A DNA stretch of 64,000 nt from Amycolatopsis arida (GTDB lineage: Bacteria; Actinomycetota; Actinomycetes; Mycobacteriales; Pseudonocardiaceae), in NCBI RefSeq assembly GCF_900115565.1, contig NZ_FOWW01000002.1, forward strand, positions 359,160 to 423,159, given 5' to 3'. Position numbers and translations under genes: made by a program. Shown here piece after piece: positions 44,947-55,211 of this stretch (its first letter is position 1; each line of letters starts with the position of its first letter). The notes beneath the pieces are model-generated. The model had not been told where the DNA came from. It searched no databases and saw only the letters and a list, made by a program, of their open reading frames with translations.

Positions 44947-46221
44947 ATGCCGGCACGGGAGCCACGGCAGGGCCGGCCCGAGGTCGGGCACGCGCGGCGC
45001 GGCCGGCACCGCACCGCCGGACCGCCCATGGCGGAGCCGCGACGCTGGCAGGAAGCGGACATTCCGTGTCAGGTATCCGGTGGGCGGTCACACTGGCTGC
45101 TCGGCGCCTTTCCATCAGGTGCCTGGTCCGTGGGAGTTCGAGCAGAGGGAGCGAGTGATGGGGCCGTCGAGGCCGCGGGACAGAACCTGTCCACCCGGTG
45201 GTCCGCCGAGGGCGACGGGGTGTGGATCCGGTACGATCTCGGCTCGTCCCGGACCGTCGGCTCGGTGTCGATCGCGTGGCACAAGGGCGACACCAGGACG
45301 GCGACGTTCGACGTGCAGTTGTCCGACGACGGTTCGTCGTGGTCGACGGTCGCCGCGCGGAGGACCAGCGGCGGGAGCACCACCCGGCTGGAGAACCACG
45401 ACTTCGCCGACCGCTCCGGGCGGTACCTGCGGATCGTCAACCACGGCAACACGTCGAACGAGTGGACCAGCATCACCGAGACGACCGTCCACGGCGCCGA
45501 CGGCGGGGGCGACACCTGTCACTATCCGGCCGACGTGCTGAACCTGACGAACTGGTACGTCGGGCTGCCCATCGGGGAGAACGAACGCCCCAAGAACGTC
45601 GAGCAACCGGAGCTGGCCACCTACTCGATCGACCCGTGGTTCGTCGCCACCCCGTCATGCGACGCGGTGCGGTTCCGCGCCGCCGTCAACGGGGTGACCA
45701 CGAGCGGTTCCAGCTATCCACGCTCGGAGCTGCGTGAGATGACGAACTCGGGGACGAAGAAGGCCAGTTGGTCCTCGACCTCGGGAACGCACACCATGGT
45801 GATCGAACAAGCCATCACCGCCCTGCCCAAGGACAAGCCTCATGTCGTCGCCGGGCAGATCCACGACGCCGACGACGATGTCTCCGTGTTTCGGCTGGAA
45901 GGCAGCAAGCTCTACGTCACCAACGGCGACACGTCCCACCACAAGCTGGTGACGGACAACTACGTGCTGGGCACGAAGTTCCGGGCGAAGTTCGTGGTCA
46001 GTGGCGGCAAGGTCAGGGCGTACTACAACGGCGCGCCGCAGACCACGATCTCGACGAGCTTCACCGGCGGCTACTTCAAGGCGGGCGCCTACACGCAGGC
46101 CAACTGCGGCAGGTCGTCGCCGTGCTCCGACGGCAACTACGGTGAGGTGCGGACCTACGACCTGAGCGTCACGCACGACGGCCAGGCGGCCGGCGCGGCG
46201 ACCGCCTCCGCGACGGCGTAG
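44947..46221 (+). CDS. PL7 alginate lyase with N-terminal discoidin/CBM32 domain, no signal peptide
   Basis: A 424-residue frame. Residues about 75-185 form an F5/8-type C domain (NLSTRWSAEGDGVWIRYDLG, VSIAWHKGDTRTATFDVQLS). Residues about 195-410 form a polysaccharide lyase 7 domain with all three family motifs: YPRSELRE (257-264), QIH (304-306) and YFKAGAYTQ (376-384). These supply the catalytic Gln, His, Arg and Tyr; QIH is usually linked to polyguluronate preference. No Sec signal is present at any start (44947, 45028), unlike typical secreted members, and the first CBM strand looks replaced. The gene may be N-terminally truncated. Confidence 0.85.
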   Translation: MPAREPRQGRPEVGHARRGRHRTAGPPMAEPRRWQEADIPCQVSGGRSHWLLGAFPSGAWSVGVRAEGASDGAVEAAGQNLSTRWSAEGDGVWIRYDLGSSRTVGSVSIAWHKGDTRTATFDVQLSDDGSSWSTVAARRTSGGSTTRLENHDFADRSGRYLRIVNHGNTSNEWTSITETTVHGADGGGDTCHYPADVLNLTNWYVGLPIGENERPKNVEQPELATYSIDPWFVATPSCDAVRFRAAVNGVTTSGSSYPRSELREMTNSGTKKASWSSTSGTHTMVIEQAITALPKDKPHVVAGQIHDADDDVSVFRLEGSKLYVTNGDTSHHKLVTDNYVLGTKFRAKFVVSGGKVRAYYNGAPQTTISTSFTGGYFKAGAYTQANCGRSSPCSDGNYGEVRTYDLSVTHDGQAAGAATASATA

Positions 46222-46613
46222 CTGTCCTCGTAGACGTGGTAGCGCGTGACCAGGCCGTCCCGGACCGTCGTGACCAGGCCGTCCCGGACCGTGAGGTGCA
46301 CGGCGAACGGGATGGTGAACGCCCGCCCGTTCGACCGGACGGTCTGGCTGACCCGCCCGGTGACCACCGCGTGTTCACCGTCCACCAGGAAGTGCCCCGG
46401 CTCGACCGACCGCTCCTCCGGTACCAGGTAGGTCGCCATCTCGCGGAAGAACTCGGCCACCTCGGCGCGCGTCCGGCGGGGCCGCAGCCACGACACGGCG
46501 GGCGAGCCGGCGGCCAGCCAGTCGACCGTGGGGGCGAACAGCTCGGCGATGTGCTCGGGCGTGCCGCCGTCCATCCGGGCCAGCAGCTCCTCGGCGACGT
46601 CTCGGGTGGTCAT
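46155..46613 (-). CDS. SnoaL-like (NTF2-fold) protein with an 8-residue duplication
   Basis: 152 residues from ATG 46613 (MTTRDVAEELLARMDGGTPE). The NTF2-like cone pattern is seen: ELFAPTVDWLAAG, RPRRTRAEVAEFFREMATYL, FLVDGEHAVVTGRV, FTIPFAVHLTVRDG, and YHVYEDSYAVAEAV at the end. Such proteins are ketosteroid-isomerase-like enzymes or binding proteins with unknown substrate. VRDGLVTT-VRDGLVTR is an in-frame duplication in the last strand pair. The 3' end overlaps the alginate lyase gene by 67 bp antisense. Confidence 0.85.
   Translation of the reverse strand: MTTRDVAEELLARMDGGTPEHIAELFAPTVDWLAAGSPAVSWLRPRRTRAEVAEFFREMATYLVPEERSVEPGHFLVDGEHAVVTGRVSQTVRSNGRAFTIPFAVHLTVRDGLVTTVRDGLVTRYHVYEDSYAVAEAVAAPAAWPSCVTLRS
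46246..46293 (-). repeat. 24-bp tandem duplication in the SnoaL-like gene
   Basis: GTGACCAGGCCGTCCCGGAC plus CGTC (46246-46269) is followed directly by a second copy differing at one base (46270-46293). Confidence 0.9.
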
Positions 46614-47097
46614 GGTGTCCCTCCGGCTCGGTGCGGGTCGGCCTGGTGTGGCTTTCGTGCCGCCCACACTGCCGAACTCACCGCGGCACCGCGATTACCC
46701 GCGAGGTCATGCCGACACCCCGCGCCACTCGAACCCCCGCAACGACAGGCCAGCGCGCCACTCACCACACAGGACAGAGCAGGCGGGTTCCGCGACACCG
46801 AGGAAGTAGAATCACACCAGGTGACTTGACATTCGCGGCCCCCACCCCGAGTGATCCCCCGCCCACTCCAGGGGGCCGGCCCCGCTTCCAGTTTACCGGG
46901 GCAGCGGCCGCGTGGAGGGCGTCGCGGAAATCTGTGGATCACCAACGGGTGATGTGGACAACTGCCCCGGCCGCACCCGTACTGGCTCGGTCGCGTAGTC
47001 AGCTGTCGCGGATCGTCACGGCCGCGGCGCCGCGGAGGAGAAGCCTGGCCAAGCCCGCGGATGGCTCCAACGCGGTGTCGCGGGAACCCTCGATGGC
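46614..47097. other. 484-bp non-coding stretch holding copy 1 of the 122-bp repeat
   Basis: No gene is supported. The first half contains low-complexity CACC-rich DNA and the presumed SnoaL promoter. Copy 1 of the long direct repeat occupies 46854-46976. The rest leads to the 3' end of the GAF-ANTAR gene. Confidence 0.55.
46854..46976. repeat. 122-bp direct repeat, copy 1, with DnaA-box-like sites
   Basis: It starts ATCCCCCGCCCACTCC, has the palindrome GGGGCCGGCCCC (46872-46883), and ends in a 47-bp block (46924-46970) identical to copy 2. That block contains TGTGGATCA (46933-46941) and TGTGGACAA (46953-46961, the exact complement of the actinobacterial DnaA box TTGTCCACA), 20 bp apart, enclosing the inverted repeat ATCACC-AAC-GGGTGAT. 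Confidence 0.8.
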
Positions 47098-47811
47098 CTA
47101 CTGGTTGTCGATGTGCGGGATGTAGCCGGTGGTGGTGATGCCGCGGGCGAGGTCCCGGATCTTGGTGTTGTGGTGTTGGGAGATCCGGCGGAGCAGATCG
47201 AACGCGGCGTGCTCGTCGATCTTGTAACGTTCCATCATGATGCCGAGGGCCTCGCCGATATCGGTGCGGGTGGCCAGCGCGTCGTGCAGATTGGCGTCGG
47301 TGCGGGCACTGGACAGTGCGACCGCGGCGTGTGCGGCCAGTATCCAGCCGGGTCGTTCGGACCGGTCGGTGAACGCGTTCGGGCGGGACGAGTACATGTT
47401 CAGGGCGCCGAGGTTGTCGGTGCCGTTGGTGAACAGCAGGAAGCCCATCATGCTGCCAATGCCGAGTGCGTGGGCTCTGGGGGCGTACCGTGGCCACCGC
47501 TGTTCGGAGGAGGTCATGTCGCCGATCCGGTAGAGCTCGTGCCTGTTCACCGTGGCGTCGAAACAGGGGCCTTCGTGGAGTTCGACCTGGGCGCGATCGG
47601 AGGCGTGGACCACGTTGTCGGTGGCCGCGAGCGTCGACCAGTCCTTCTTGCGCACGACCAGGATCCCGGCGAACTCACAGCCCTCGACCAAACCGACCGC
47701 GTGAGTCACGATGCGGTCGAGGGTCTTCTGCACCGAGTCCTGTGCGAGCAGGTCTCGGGCCATCCGCGCCAGCGCGGTCGCCAACTCCTCCCAGTCCACC
47801 GACCCCGACAC
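47098..47811 (-). CDS. GAF and ANTAR domain regulator
   Basis: 237 residues from GTG 47811. Residues about 20-165 form a GAF sensor domain (TLDRIVTHAVGLVEGCEFAG, VELHEGPCFDATVN). Residues about 175-230 form an ANTAR RNA-binding domain (ATRTDIGEALGIMMERYKID and AFDLLRRISQHHNTKIRDLA). ANTAR proteins bind paired hairpins in nascent RNA and prevent termination. Targets are not visible nearby. The gene is bracketed by the two copies of the 122-bp repeat, which sit about 120 bp and 415 bp from its ends. Confidence 0.92.
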   Translation of the reverse strand: MSGSVDWEELATALARMARDLLAQDSVQKTLDRIVTHAVGLVEGCEFAGILVVRKKDWSTLAATDNVVHASDRAQVELHEGPCFDATVNRHELYRIGDMTSSEQRWPRYAPRAHALGIGSMMGFLLFTNGTDNLGALNMYSSRPNAFTDRSERPGWILAAHAAVALSSARTDANLHDALATRTDIGEALGIMMERYKIDEHAAFDLLRRISQHHNTKIRDLARGITTTGYIPHIDNQ

Positions 47812-49834
<2,023 letters not shown>

Positions 49835-49872
49835 TCACGAATTCGGCTTGCCGGCGCGGCTAGCCTGGGGAC

Positions 49873-50844
49873 GTGGATGACGCCGTCGTCGTGACCGACC
49901 TGGTCAAGCGCTACCGCCGGGGCGGCCCGAACGCGGTCGACGGGCTGAGCTTCTCCGTCAAACGGGGTGAGGTGTTCGGCCTGCTCGGGCCGAACGGCGC
50001 GGGCAAGACCACCACCGTGGGGGTGCTGACCACGCGGGTGCTGCCGACCAGCGGCAGTGCCGTCGTGCACGGTGTCGACGTGGTGGCCCACCCGAGCCCG
50101 GCCCGGCAGCTGCTGGCCGTGGTGCCGCAGCGCAACAACCTCGACCGCTCGCTCACCATCCGGCAGAACCTGATCTTCCACGCGATCTACCACGGCGTGG
50201 GCAGGGCCGAGCGCAACCGGCGGGCCGACGAGATCCTCGAGAAGATGGGCCTTGCCGACAAGGCGAAGGAGCGGGTGGACTTCGTCTCGGGGGGACAGTC
50301 GCAGCGGGTGATGATCGCCAGGGCGCTGATGCACCGGCCGAAGGTGCTGTTCCTGGACGAGCCCTCCACCGGGCTCGACCCGCAGGCCCGGCTGTTCGTG
50401 CACGAGCGGGTCGCCGAGCTGCGCGCCGAGGGGATGACCGTGGTGCTCACCACGCACGACATGGACGAGGCGGCGAAGCTGTCCGACCGGGTGGGAATCG
50501 TCGACCACGGCACGTTGCTCGCGCTGGACTCGCCGGCGGCGCTCACCCGTTCGCTGCCCGGCAGCACCACGCTGAGCGTCACCATCCACCTAAACGGGCA
50601 CGGCCCGGACGCCGTCGCCAGTGCACTGTCCGGTGTGGACGGTGTTCAGCGGGTCGAGCACGTCGACGGCGCGGCCGGCGGGGACGCCCGGTTCCGGCTG
50701 TACACCGCGGCCGAGCCGGCGGCGGTGCTGCCGCACGTGCTGACCTCGGCGTCGGCGGTGGGCTGCGGGGTGAGCGACCTGTCCATCGGCACCCCGAGCC
50801 TGGAGGACGTGTTCATCCACCTGACCGGGCGGGAGTTGCGATGA
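49873..50844 (+). CDS. Drug-type ABC exporter ATP-binding protein (DrrA-like)
   Basis: 323 residues from GTG 49873. Walker A GPNGAGKTTT, Q-loop VVPQRNNLD, signature VSGGQSQRVMIARALMHRP, Walker B VLFLDEPSTGLDP and THDMDEA. The DrrA-like C-terminal domain ends GTPSLEDVFIHLTGRELR. It energises the following permease, to which it is translationally coupled (ATGA at 50841-50844). The substrate is unknown. Confidence 0.93.
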   Translation: MDDAVVVTDLVKRYRRGGPNAVDGLSFSVKRGEVFGLLGPNGAGKTTTVGVLTTRVLPTSGSAVVHGVDVVAHPSPARQLLAVVPQRNNLDRSLTIRQNLIFHAIYHGVGRAERNRRADEILEKMGLADKAKERVDFVSGGQSQRVMIARALMHRPKVLFLDEPSTGLDPQARLFVHERVAELRAEGMTVVLTTHDMDEAAKLSDRVGIVDHGTLLALDSPAALTRSLPGSTTLSVTIHLNGHGPDAVASALSGVDGVQRVEHVDGAAGGDARFRLYTAAEPAAVLPHVLTSASAVGCGVSDLSIGTPSLEDVFIHLTGRELR

Positions 50845-51650
50845 CCCAGGCGACCGACCAGCCGGCGGGGAGCGCCGGGACCGCGGTGCGGACGTTCGGT
50901 GCCGTGCTCTGGCGCGACGTGTTCGTCACCGGCCGCGAGCTCGGCCCGTTCGTCGCGCAGGTGGTGATCCAGCCGTTCTTCATGCTGTTCATCTTCGGCA
51001 CGGTGCTCACCAGCATCGGCTTCGTGCGGGACGAGTACGTGCACATCCTGCTGCCCGGGATCGTGGCGCTGAACGGGTTCATGGTGGCGCTGCAGAACAC
51101 CACCATGCCGCTCGTGCTCGACTTCTCCTGGACTCGGGAGATCGAGGACCGGCTGCTGGCGCCGATCCCGATCCCGCTGGTGGCGGTGGAGAAGATGGTG
51201 TTCGGCGCGCTGCGCGGCATCGTCGCGGCGCTGCTCATGATCCCGGTCGGGTTCCTGCTGCTGGAGGGCGTGCACTGGCCGGCCTCGGCGTGGCCCGGCG
51301 TGCTTGGGCTGATCGCGCTCGGGTCGCTGGCCGGCGCCGCGATCGGGATGATGATCGGCACGCTGGTGGAGGCCCGGCGGATCAACATCATGTTCGCGGT
51401 GGTCCTGGTGCCGCTGATGTTCACCGGCTCCACCCAGTTCCCCTGGCACGGGCTGGACCACCTGCGCTGGTTCCAGGTGGTGTGCGCGATCAACCCGCTC
51501 ACCTACGCCAGCGAGGGCATGCGCCACCTGCTGCTCGGCGGCGAGCTCGAGTCGATCCCGCTGTGGGTGGACATCCCGGTGCTGGTCGGCGCGTGCGTGG
51601 TGTTCGGCGCGATCGGCATCAAGGGCTTCCTGCGCCGCGCCCTGGACTGA
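50841..51650 (+). CDS. ABC-2 type exporter permease (DrrB-like)
   Basis: 269 residues with six hydrophobic helices: VVIQPFFMLFIFGTVLTSI, IVALNGFMVALQNTTMPLVL, FGALRGIVAALLMIPVGFLL, GVLGLIALGSLAGAAIGMMI, RRINIMFAVVLVPLMFTGST and a last helix near IPVLVGACVVFGAIG. The pre-helix RREIEDRLLAPIP-like segment (TREIEDRLLAPIP) is typical of DrrB/NodJ permeases. It pairs with the ATPase encoded just before. Confidence 0.92.
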   Translation: MTQATDQPAGSAGTAVRTFGAVLWRDVFVTGRELGPFVAQVVIQPFFMLFIFGTVLTSIGFVRDEYVHILLPGIVALNGFMVALQNTTMPLVLDFSWTREIEDRLLAPIPIPLVAVEKMVFGALRGIVAALLMIPVGFLLLEGVHWPASAWPGVLGLIALGSLAGAAIGMMIGTLVEARRINIMFAVVLVPLMFTGSTQFPWHGLDHLRWFQVVCAINPLTYASEGMRHLLLGGELESIPLWVDIPVLVGACVVFGAIGIKGFLRRALD

Positions 51651-51654
51651 TCGG

Positions 51655-51683
51655 CCGCGGGGCGAGCGGCGCCCGCCCCGCGG
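51655..51683. terminator. Bidirectional hairpin between exporter permease and phoH2
   Basis: CCGCGGGGC (51655-51663) and GCCCCGCGG (51675-51683) form a perfect 9-bp stem with an 11-nt loop in the 41-bp gap between convergent genes. Confidence 0.65.
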
Positions 51684-51691
51684 CGTCCGGG

Positions 51692-53059
51692 TCAGTGGTC
51701 CTCGAGCATCTCGGTGACCAGAGCCGCGATCGGTGAGCGCTCGGAGCGAGTGAGCGTCACGTGCGCGAACAGTGGGTGTCCCTTGAGCTTCTCGATCACC
51801 GCGGACACCCCGTCGTGCCGGCCGACCCGCAGGTTGTCCCGCTGCCCGACGTCGTGGGTGAGCACCACCCTGGACGCCGCGCCCAGCCGGGACAGCACGG
51901 TGAGCAGCACGTTGCGCTCCAGCGACTGCGCCTCGTCGACGATCACGAACGAGTCGTGCAGCGACCGGCCGCGGATGTGGGTCAGCGGCAGCACCTCGAG
52001 CATGCCGCGGTCGAGCACCTCGTCGAGCACGTTCTGACTGACCAGCGCGCCGAGGGTGTCGAAGACCGCCTGCGCCCACGGCTGCATCTTCTCGCTCTCC
52101 GAGCCGGGCAGGTAGCCGAGGTCCTGGCCGCCGACCGCGTACACCGGCCGGAACACCACGACCTTGCGGTGCGAGTTGCGCTCCAGCACCGCCTCCAGGC
52201 CGGCGCACAGCGCGAGCGCGGACTTGCCGGTGCCGGCCCTCCCGCCCATCGAGACGATGCCGACGTCGGGGTCGAGCAGCAGGTCGAGCGCCACCCGCTG
52301 CTCGGCGGAGCGGCCGTGCAGCCCGAACGCCTCGCGGTCGCCGCGGACCAGCCGAATCCGTTTGTCCTGGGTGACCCGGCCCAGCGCGCTGGACGTGCCG
52401 GCGAGCAGCCGCAGCCCGGTGTGGCAGGGCAGCTCGGCGACCTCGGGGACGCCGAAGTCGGCAGGGTCGATCGGGCCGTCGTGGAACAGCGCGTCGACGG
52501 CCTCCTGCGGCACGTCCACGTCGGCCATGCCGGTCCAGCCGGACGGGGTGACCTCGTGCGCGCGGTACTCGTCGGCGTCCAGGCCCACCGCGCCGGCCTT
52601 GACCCGCAGCGGCACGTCCTTGGTGACCAGGGTGACCGCCCTGCGCTCGACGGCGAGGTTGAGCGCGCAGGCGAGGATGCGGTGGTCGTTGGAGTCGGTG
52701 CGGAAGCCGGGTGGCAGCACGGTGGGGTCGGAGTGGTTGAGCTCCACGTGCAGCGTTCCGCCCTGGTCGCCGATCGGGACCGGCGCGTCGAGGCGGCCGT
52801 GCGCGCGCCGCAGGTCGTCGAGCATGCGGAGTGCCTCGCGGGCGAACCAGCCCAGCTCGGGGTGGTGCCGTTTCGCCTCGAGCTCGCTGATCACGACGAG
52901 TGGCAGGACCACGGCGTGCTCGGCGAACCGGGTGATCGCCCAGGGGTCGGACAGCAGGACCGAGGTGTCGAGGACGTATGTCCAGGGCCGGTCGGAACCC
53001 GTGTCGGCGACTCCGCGCGACCGGCGGGTGGACTTGCGGGACGAACGCTGCGCAGTCAC
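51692..53059 (-). CDS. phoH2: PhoH2: PIN domain fused to PhoH ATPase/helicase
   Basis: 455 residues from GTG 53059. The N-terminal PIN ribonuclease domain has acidic residues in [12 protein letters not shown] (D31) and [15 protein letters not shown]. The C-terminal PhoH ATPase has Walker [32 protein letters not shown], Walker [14 protein letters not shown] and an [16 protein letters not shown] end. Mycobacterial PhoH2 is an RNA helicase/ribonuclease encoded with a small PhoAT antitoxin-like gene; no such gene is evident upstream here. Confidence 0.94.
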   Translation of the reverse strand: MTAQRSSRKSTRRSRGVADTGSDRPWTYVLDTSVLLSDPWAITRFAEHAVVLPLVVISELEAKRHHPELGWFAREALRMLDDLRRAHGRLDAPVPIGDQGGTLHVELNHSDPTVLPPGFRTDSNDHRILACALNLAVERRAVTLVTKDVPLRVKAGAVGLDADEYRAHEVTPSGWTGMADVDVPQEAVDALFHDGPIDPADFGVPEVAELPCHTGLRLLAGTSSALGRVTQDKRIRLVRGDREAFGLHGRSAEQRVALDLLLDPDVGIVSMGGRAGTGKSALALCAGLEAVLERNSHRKVVVFRPVYAVGGQDLGYLPGSESEKMQPWAQAVFDTLGALVSQNVLDEVLDRGMLEVLPLTHIRGRSLHDSFVIVDEAQSLERNVLLTVLSRLGAASRVVLTHDVGQRDNLRVGRHDGVSAVIEKLKGHPLFAHVTLTRSERSPIAALVTEMLEDH

Positions 53060-53619
53060 GGCATCTCCCTCGTGGGCGCGGCACCACGCCCACACTCGCT
53101 GGGCCGGGCACCACCCTGGCTAATCGCACTCGCCGATCGCTCGGCGTCAACTCGTGCGGTCACGAGGGCCGCGTGCCGGCCCCCTCGCGCGTTTCGCGAA
53201 CGGCGGTGCCGTTCGTTCCACCACAGCCACGACCAGGGCCTCCCGCGACGGCCCGCATGGGCTCACGGACCATCACTTCGGAAGCTACCTGCGTACCGAC
53301 GATCTCGCAGGCAGCCACACAGGTGATTCCCCGATTCGTCACCTCTCGGCCACCGGATCGACGCCGCGTTAGGGTCTCGATACTTTTCGTGTCCAACACA
53401 CCGGCCGATCGGGGTATTGCGCTCCGCCGAAATCCGGCACCACGTCCGGGAACTCGACCACGACCTCCCGTCGCGTCCCGGGGAACGGCCCACCCACCCG
53501 GGGGCGGCGCGGGTCCAGCGTATCCGTGGCCGGCCGCCGGAAGGGGTGCGGCGGGACAGGGTGGACGACAGGGTGTCGCGATCGGGCGGCTCACGGCGTT
53601 CCCCGCCGGATGCCGCTGC
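53060..53619. other. 560-bp gap upstream of phoH2
   Basis: A minus-strand frame covers 53160-53594, but it has no family features and no good start site. The stretch around 53370-53400 (CTCGATACTTTTCGTG) is AT-richer and may include the phoH2 promoter, implying a long 5' leader. No hairpin or tRNA was recognised. Confidence 0.5.
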
Positions 53620-54444
53620 CTACGGTTGGCCGGCGACCTCGTAGCGGACGTACAGGCCGAGGTCGCGCAGCGGGCGGACGGGCCGGGTGAGCGCCGCGAA
53701 GACCCGCGCGCCGAGGGGAAGCGCGGTGCCCGCCGCGGACAGCGCGTTCACCACGTCGAGGCAGCGCAGCCGTGGGTGCACCCGTTCCAGCTCGCGGGGG
53801 TCGTCGATCCCCCAGCGGAGCAGGGGCGCGCCGAACATGCGGGCCAAACTCCGCCCCACCATCCACACGGCCAGCCGGTTGTGGGTGTCGAACACGATCA
53901 CCGCGCCGGGGAAGCGGTCGGCGATCCGGCGGAACAGCGCGTGGCCCTCCTCCGGCCGCAGGTACATGGTCAGCCCCTCGGCCACGACCAGCGTCGGCCC
54001 GCCGGTCGGGACCCGTTCCAGCCACTCGGAAGCGGTCACCGACGACCCGATCAGCCGGTAGTTCGCCCGCTCCGGGTACAGCTTCGCCCGCACGTCGACC
54101 ACCTCCGGGAAGTCGACGTCGTACCAGGTGACGCCGGGGCCAGGATCGATCCGCCACACCCGGGTGTCCAGGCCCGCGGCCAGGTGCACGACGGTGGCCC
54201 GCTCGTGCGCGGCCAGGAACTCCCGCGTCCAGCCGTCGAAGTGCTTCGCGCGGGCCGCGGCGGAGGCGGCGACCCGCTCCACGCGCCGCAGCCGGGTGAC
54301 GTCGTAGTCGATCCGCTCGATCGCGTCCGCGGCCATCGTGTCGCCGAGGATGGGCCGGGGGTCGCGGGCGTCGAGCGCCTTGCCGTAGAGCGTCAGCACC
54401 GCGGTCTCCATCGCGTCGCCCAGCCGGACCTTGACCTGGTTCAT
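53620..54444 (-). CDS. LCMT/PPM-family SAM-dependent O-methyltransferase
   Basis: 274 residues from ATG 54444 (MNQVKVRLGDAMETAVLTLY). Motifs are VVHLAAGLDTRVWRID, WYDVDFPEVVDVRAKLYPE and VVAEGLTMYLRPEEG, as in leucine-carboxyl-methyltransferase-like enzymes that methylate carboxyl or hydroxyl groups of small molecules, often polyketides. It overlaps the upstream tetR gene by 4 nt, so expression is tied to that regulator. Substrate unknown. Confidence 0.9.
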   Translation of the reverse strand: MNQVKVRLGDAMETAVLTLYGKALDARDPRPILGDTMAADAIERIDYDVTRLRRVERVAASAAARAKHFDGWTREFLAAHERATVVHLAAGLDTRVWRIDPGPGVTWYDVDFPEVVDVRAKLYPERANYRLIGSSVTASEWLERVPTGGPTLVVAEGLTMYLRPEEGHALFRRIADRFPGAVIVFDTHNRLAVWMVGRSLARMFGAPLLRWGIDDPRELERVHPRLRCLDVVNALSAAGTALPLGARVFAALTRPVRPLRDLGLYVRYEVAGQP

Positions 54445-55145
54445 CCGCTCGCTCCTGTCGAACCGTCGGGAAGGATCTCGGTGAGCTCGCCCCACCACTC
54501 CTCGTAGAGGTCGGCCAGCTCGGCCGCCGCGGCCTCCAGCGCCGCGGGCGCCGGCTCGGTGGCCGGCTCGAAGGCGCGGCGCAGCGTGGTGGCCAGGGCA
54601 TCCGCCTTGTCGGCCAGGTCGAGCTCCCCCACCGCGGGCGTGCCCTCCAGGTGGAATGCCCCGACGACCGCGGCGGACAGCCGGTAGGGCAGCGCCGGGT
54701 CGGCGGCGGGGTCGTCGGCGAGCAGGCCGTGGTCGTGCAGCACGTCCAGGTAGCGCACGGTGTTCTCGACCTTGCCGGCGGCGAACCGCACGCCGATCTT
54801 GCTGGTGCTGGCCAGCTCGCCGAGCAGCTGGTGGTCGCCGGTGTAGAGCGCCCTGGCCAGCGGCCGGCGCATGACGTTCAGGTACGACCGGCGCATCGAG
54901 CGGTGCAGCCGGACCTCGGCCGGGTCGGCGCGCAGCGCGGCGAGGTGCTCGATGACCAGGTCGGCGGCCTCGCGGGTGAGGACCGCGGCGAAGAGCTCCT
55001 GCTTGCTGGGCCAGTACAGGTAGACCGTGCCCTTGCCGACGCCGGCGCGGCGGGCGACCTCGTCCACCGTCACCTTGCGGTAGCCGAAGCCAACCAGCAG
55101 CGACTCGGCCGCGTCGAGAATCCGCGACGCCTTGTCCTGCCCCAT
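54441..55145 (-). CDS. TetR/AcrR-family regulator
   Basis: 234 residues from ATG 55145 (MGQDKASRILDAAESLLVGF). The HTH is VDEVARRAGVGKGTVYLYWPSKQELF. The long C-terminal helical domain is divergent, as expected for ligand binding. A TTG at 55157 is a weaker start. A 33-bp palindromic operator lies 19 bp upstream (55164-55196), so the gene is probably autoregulated together with the coupled methyltransferase. Confidence 0.92.
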   Translation of the reverse strand: MGQDKASRILDAAESLLVGFGYRKVTVDEVARRAGVGKGTVYLYWPSKQELFAAVLTREAADLVIEHLAALRADPAEVRLHRSMRRSYLNVMRRPLARALYTGDHQLLGELASTSKIGVRFAAGKVENTVRYLDVLHDHGLLADDPAADPALPYRLSAAVVGAFHLEGTPAVGELDLADKADALATTLRRAFEPATEPAPAALEAAAAELADLYEEWWGELTEILPDGSTGASG

Positions 55146-55163
55146 GTCCACGCCCAACCGACC

Positions 55164-55196
55164 GACTGACTGACCGAACTGGTTCTGCAGTCAGTC
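55164..55196. promoter_or_regulatory. TetR operator with perfect 9-bp arms
   Basis: GACTGACTG (55164-55172) and CAGTCAGTC (55188-55196) are exact inverse complements around ACCGAACTGGTTCTG. The site covers the promoter region of the tetR-methyltransferase operon, immediately upstream of the tetR ATG. Confidence 0.75.
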
Positions 55197-55211
55197 TAGC
55201 CCGCGGAACGG

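Noticed and set aside
53160-53594. Minus-strand frame upstream of phoH2 as a PhoAT-like antitoxin
   Set aside because: No hydrophobic/charged antitoxin pattern, no SD site, and Pro/Gly/Arg-rich composition typical of chance frames.
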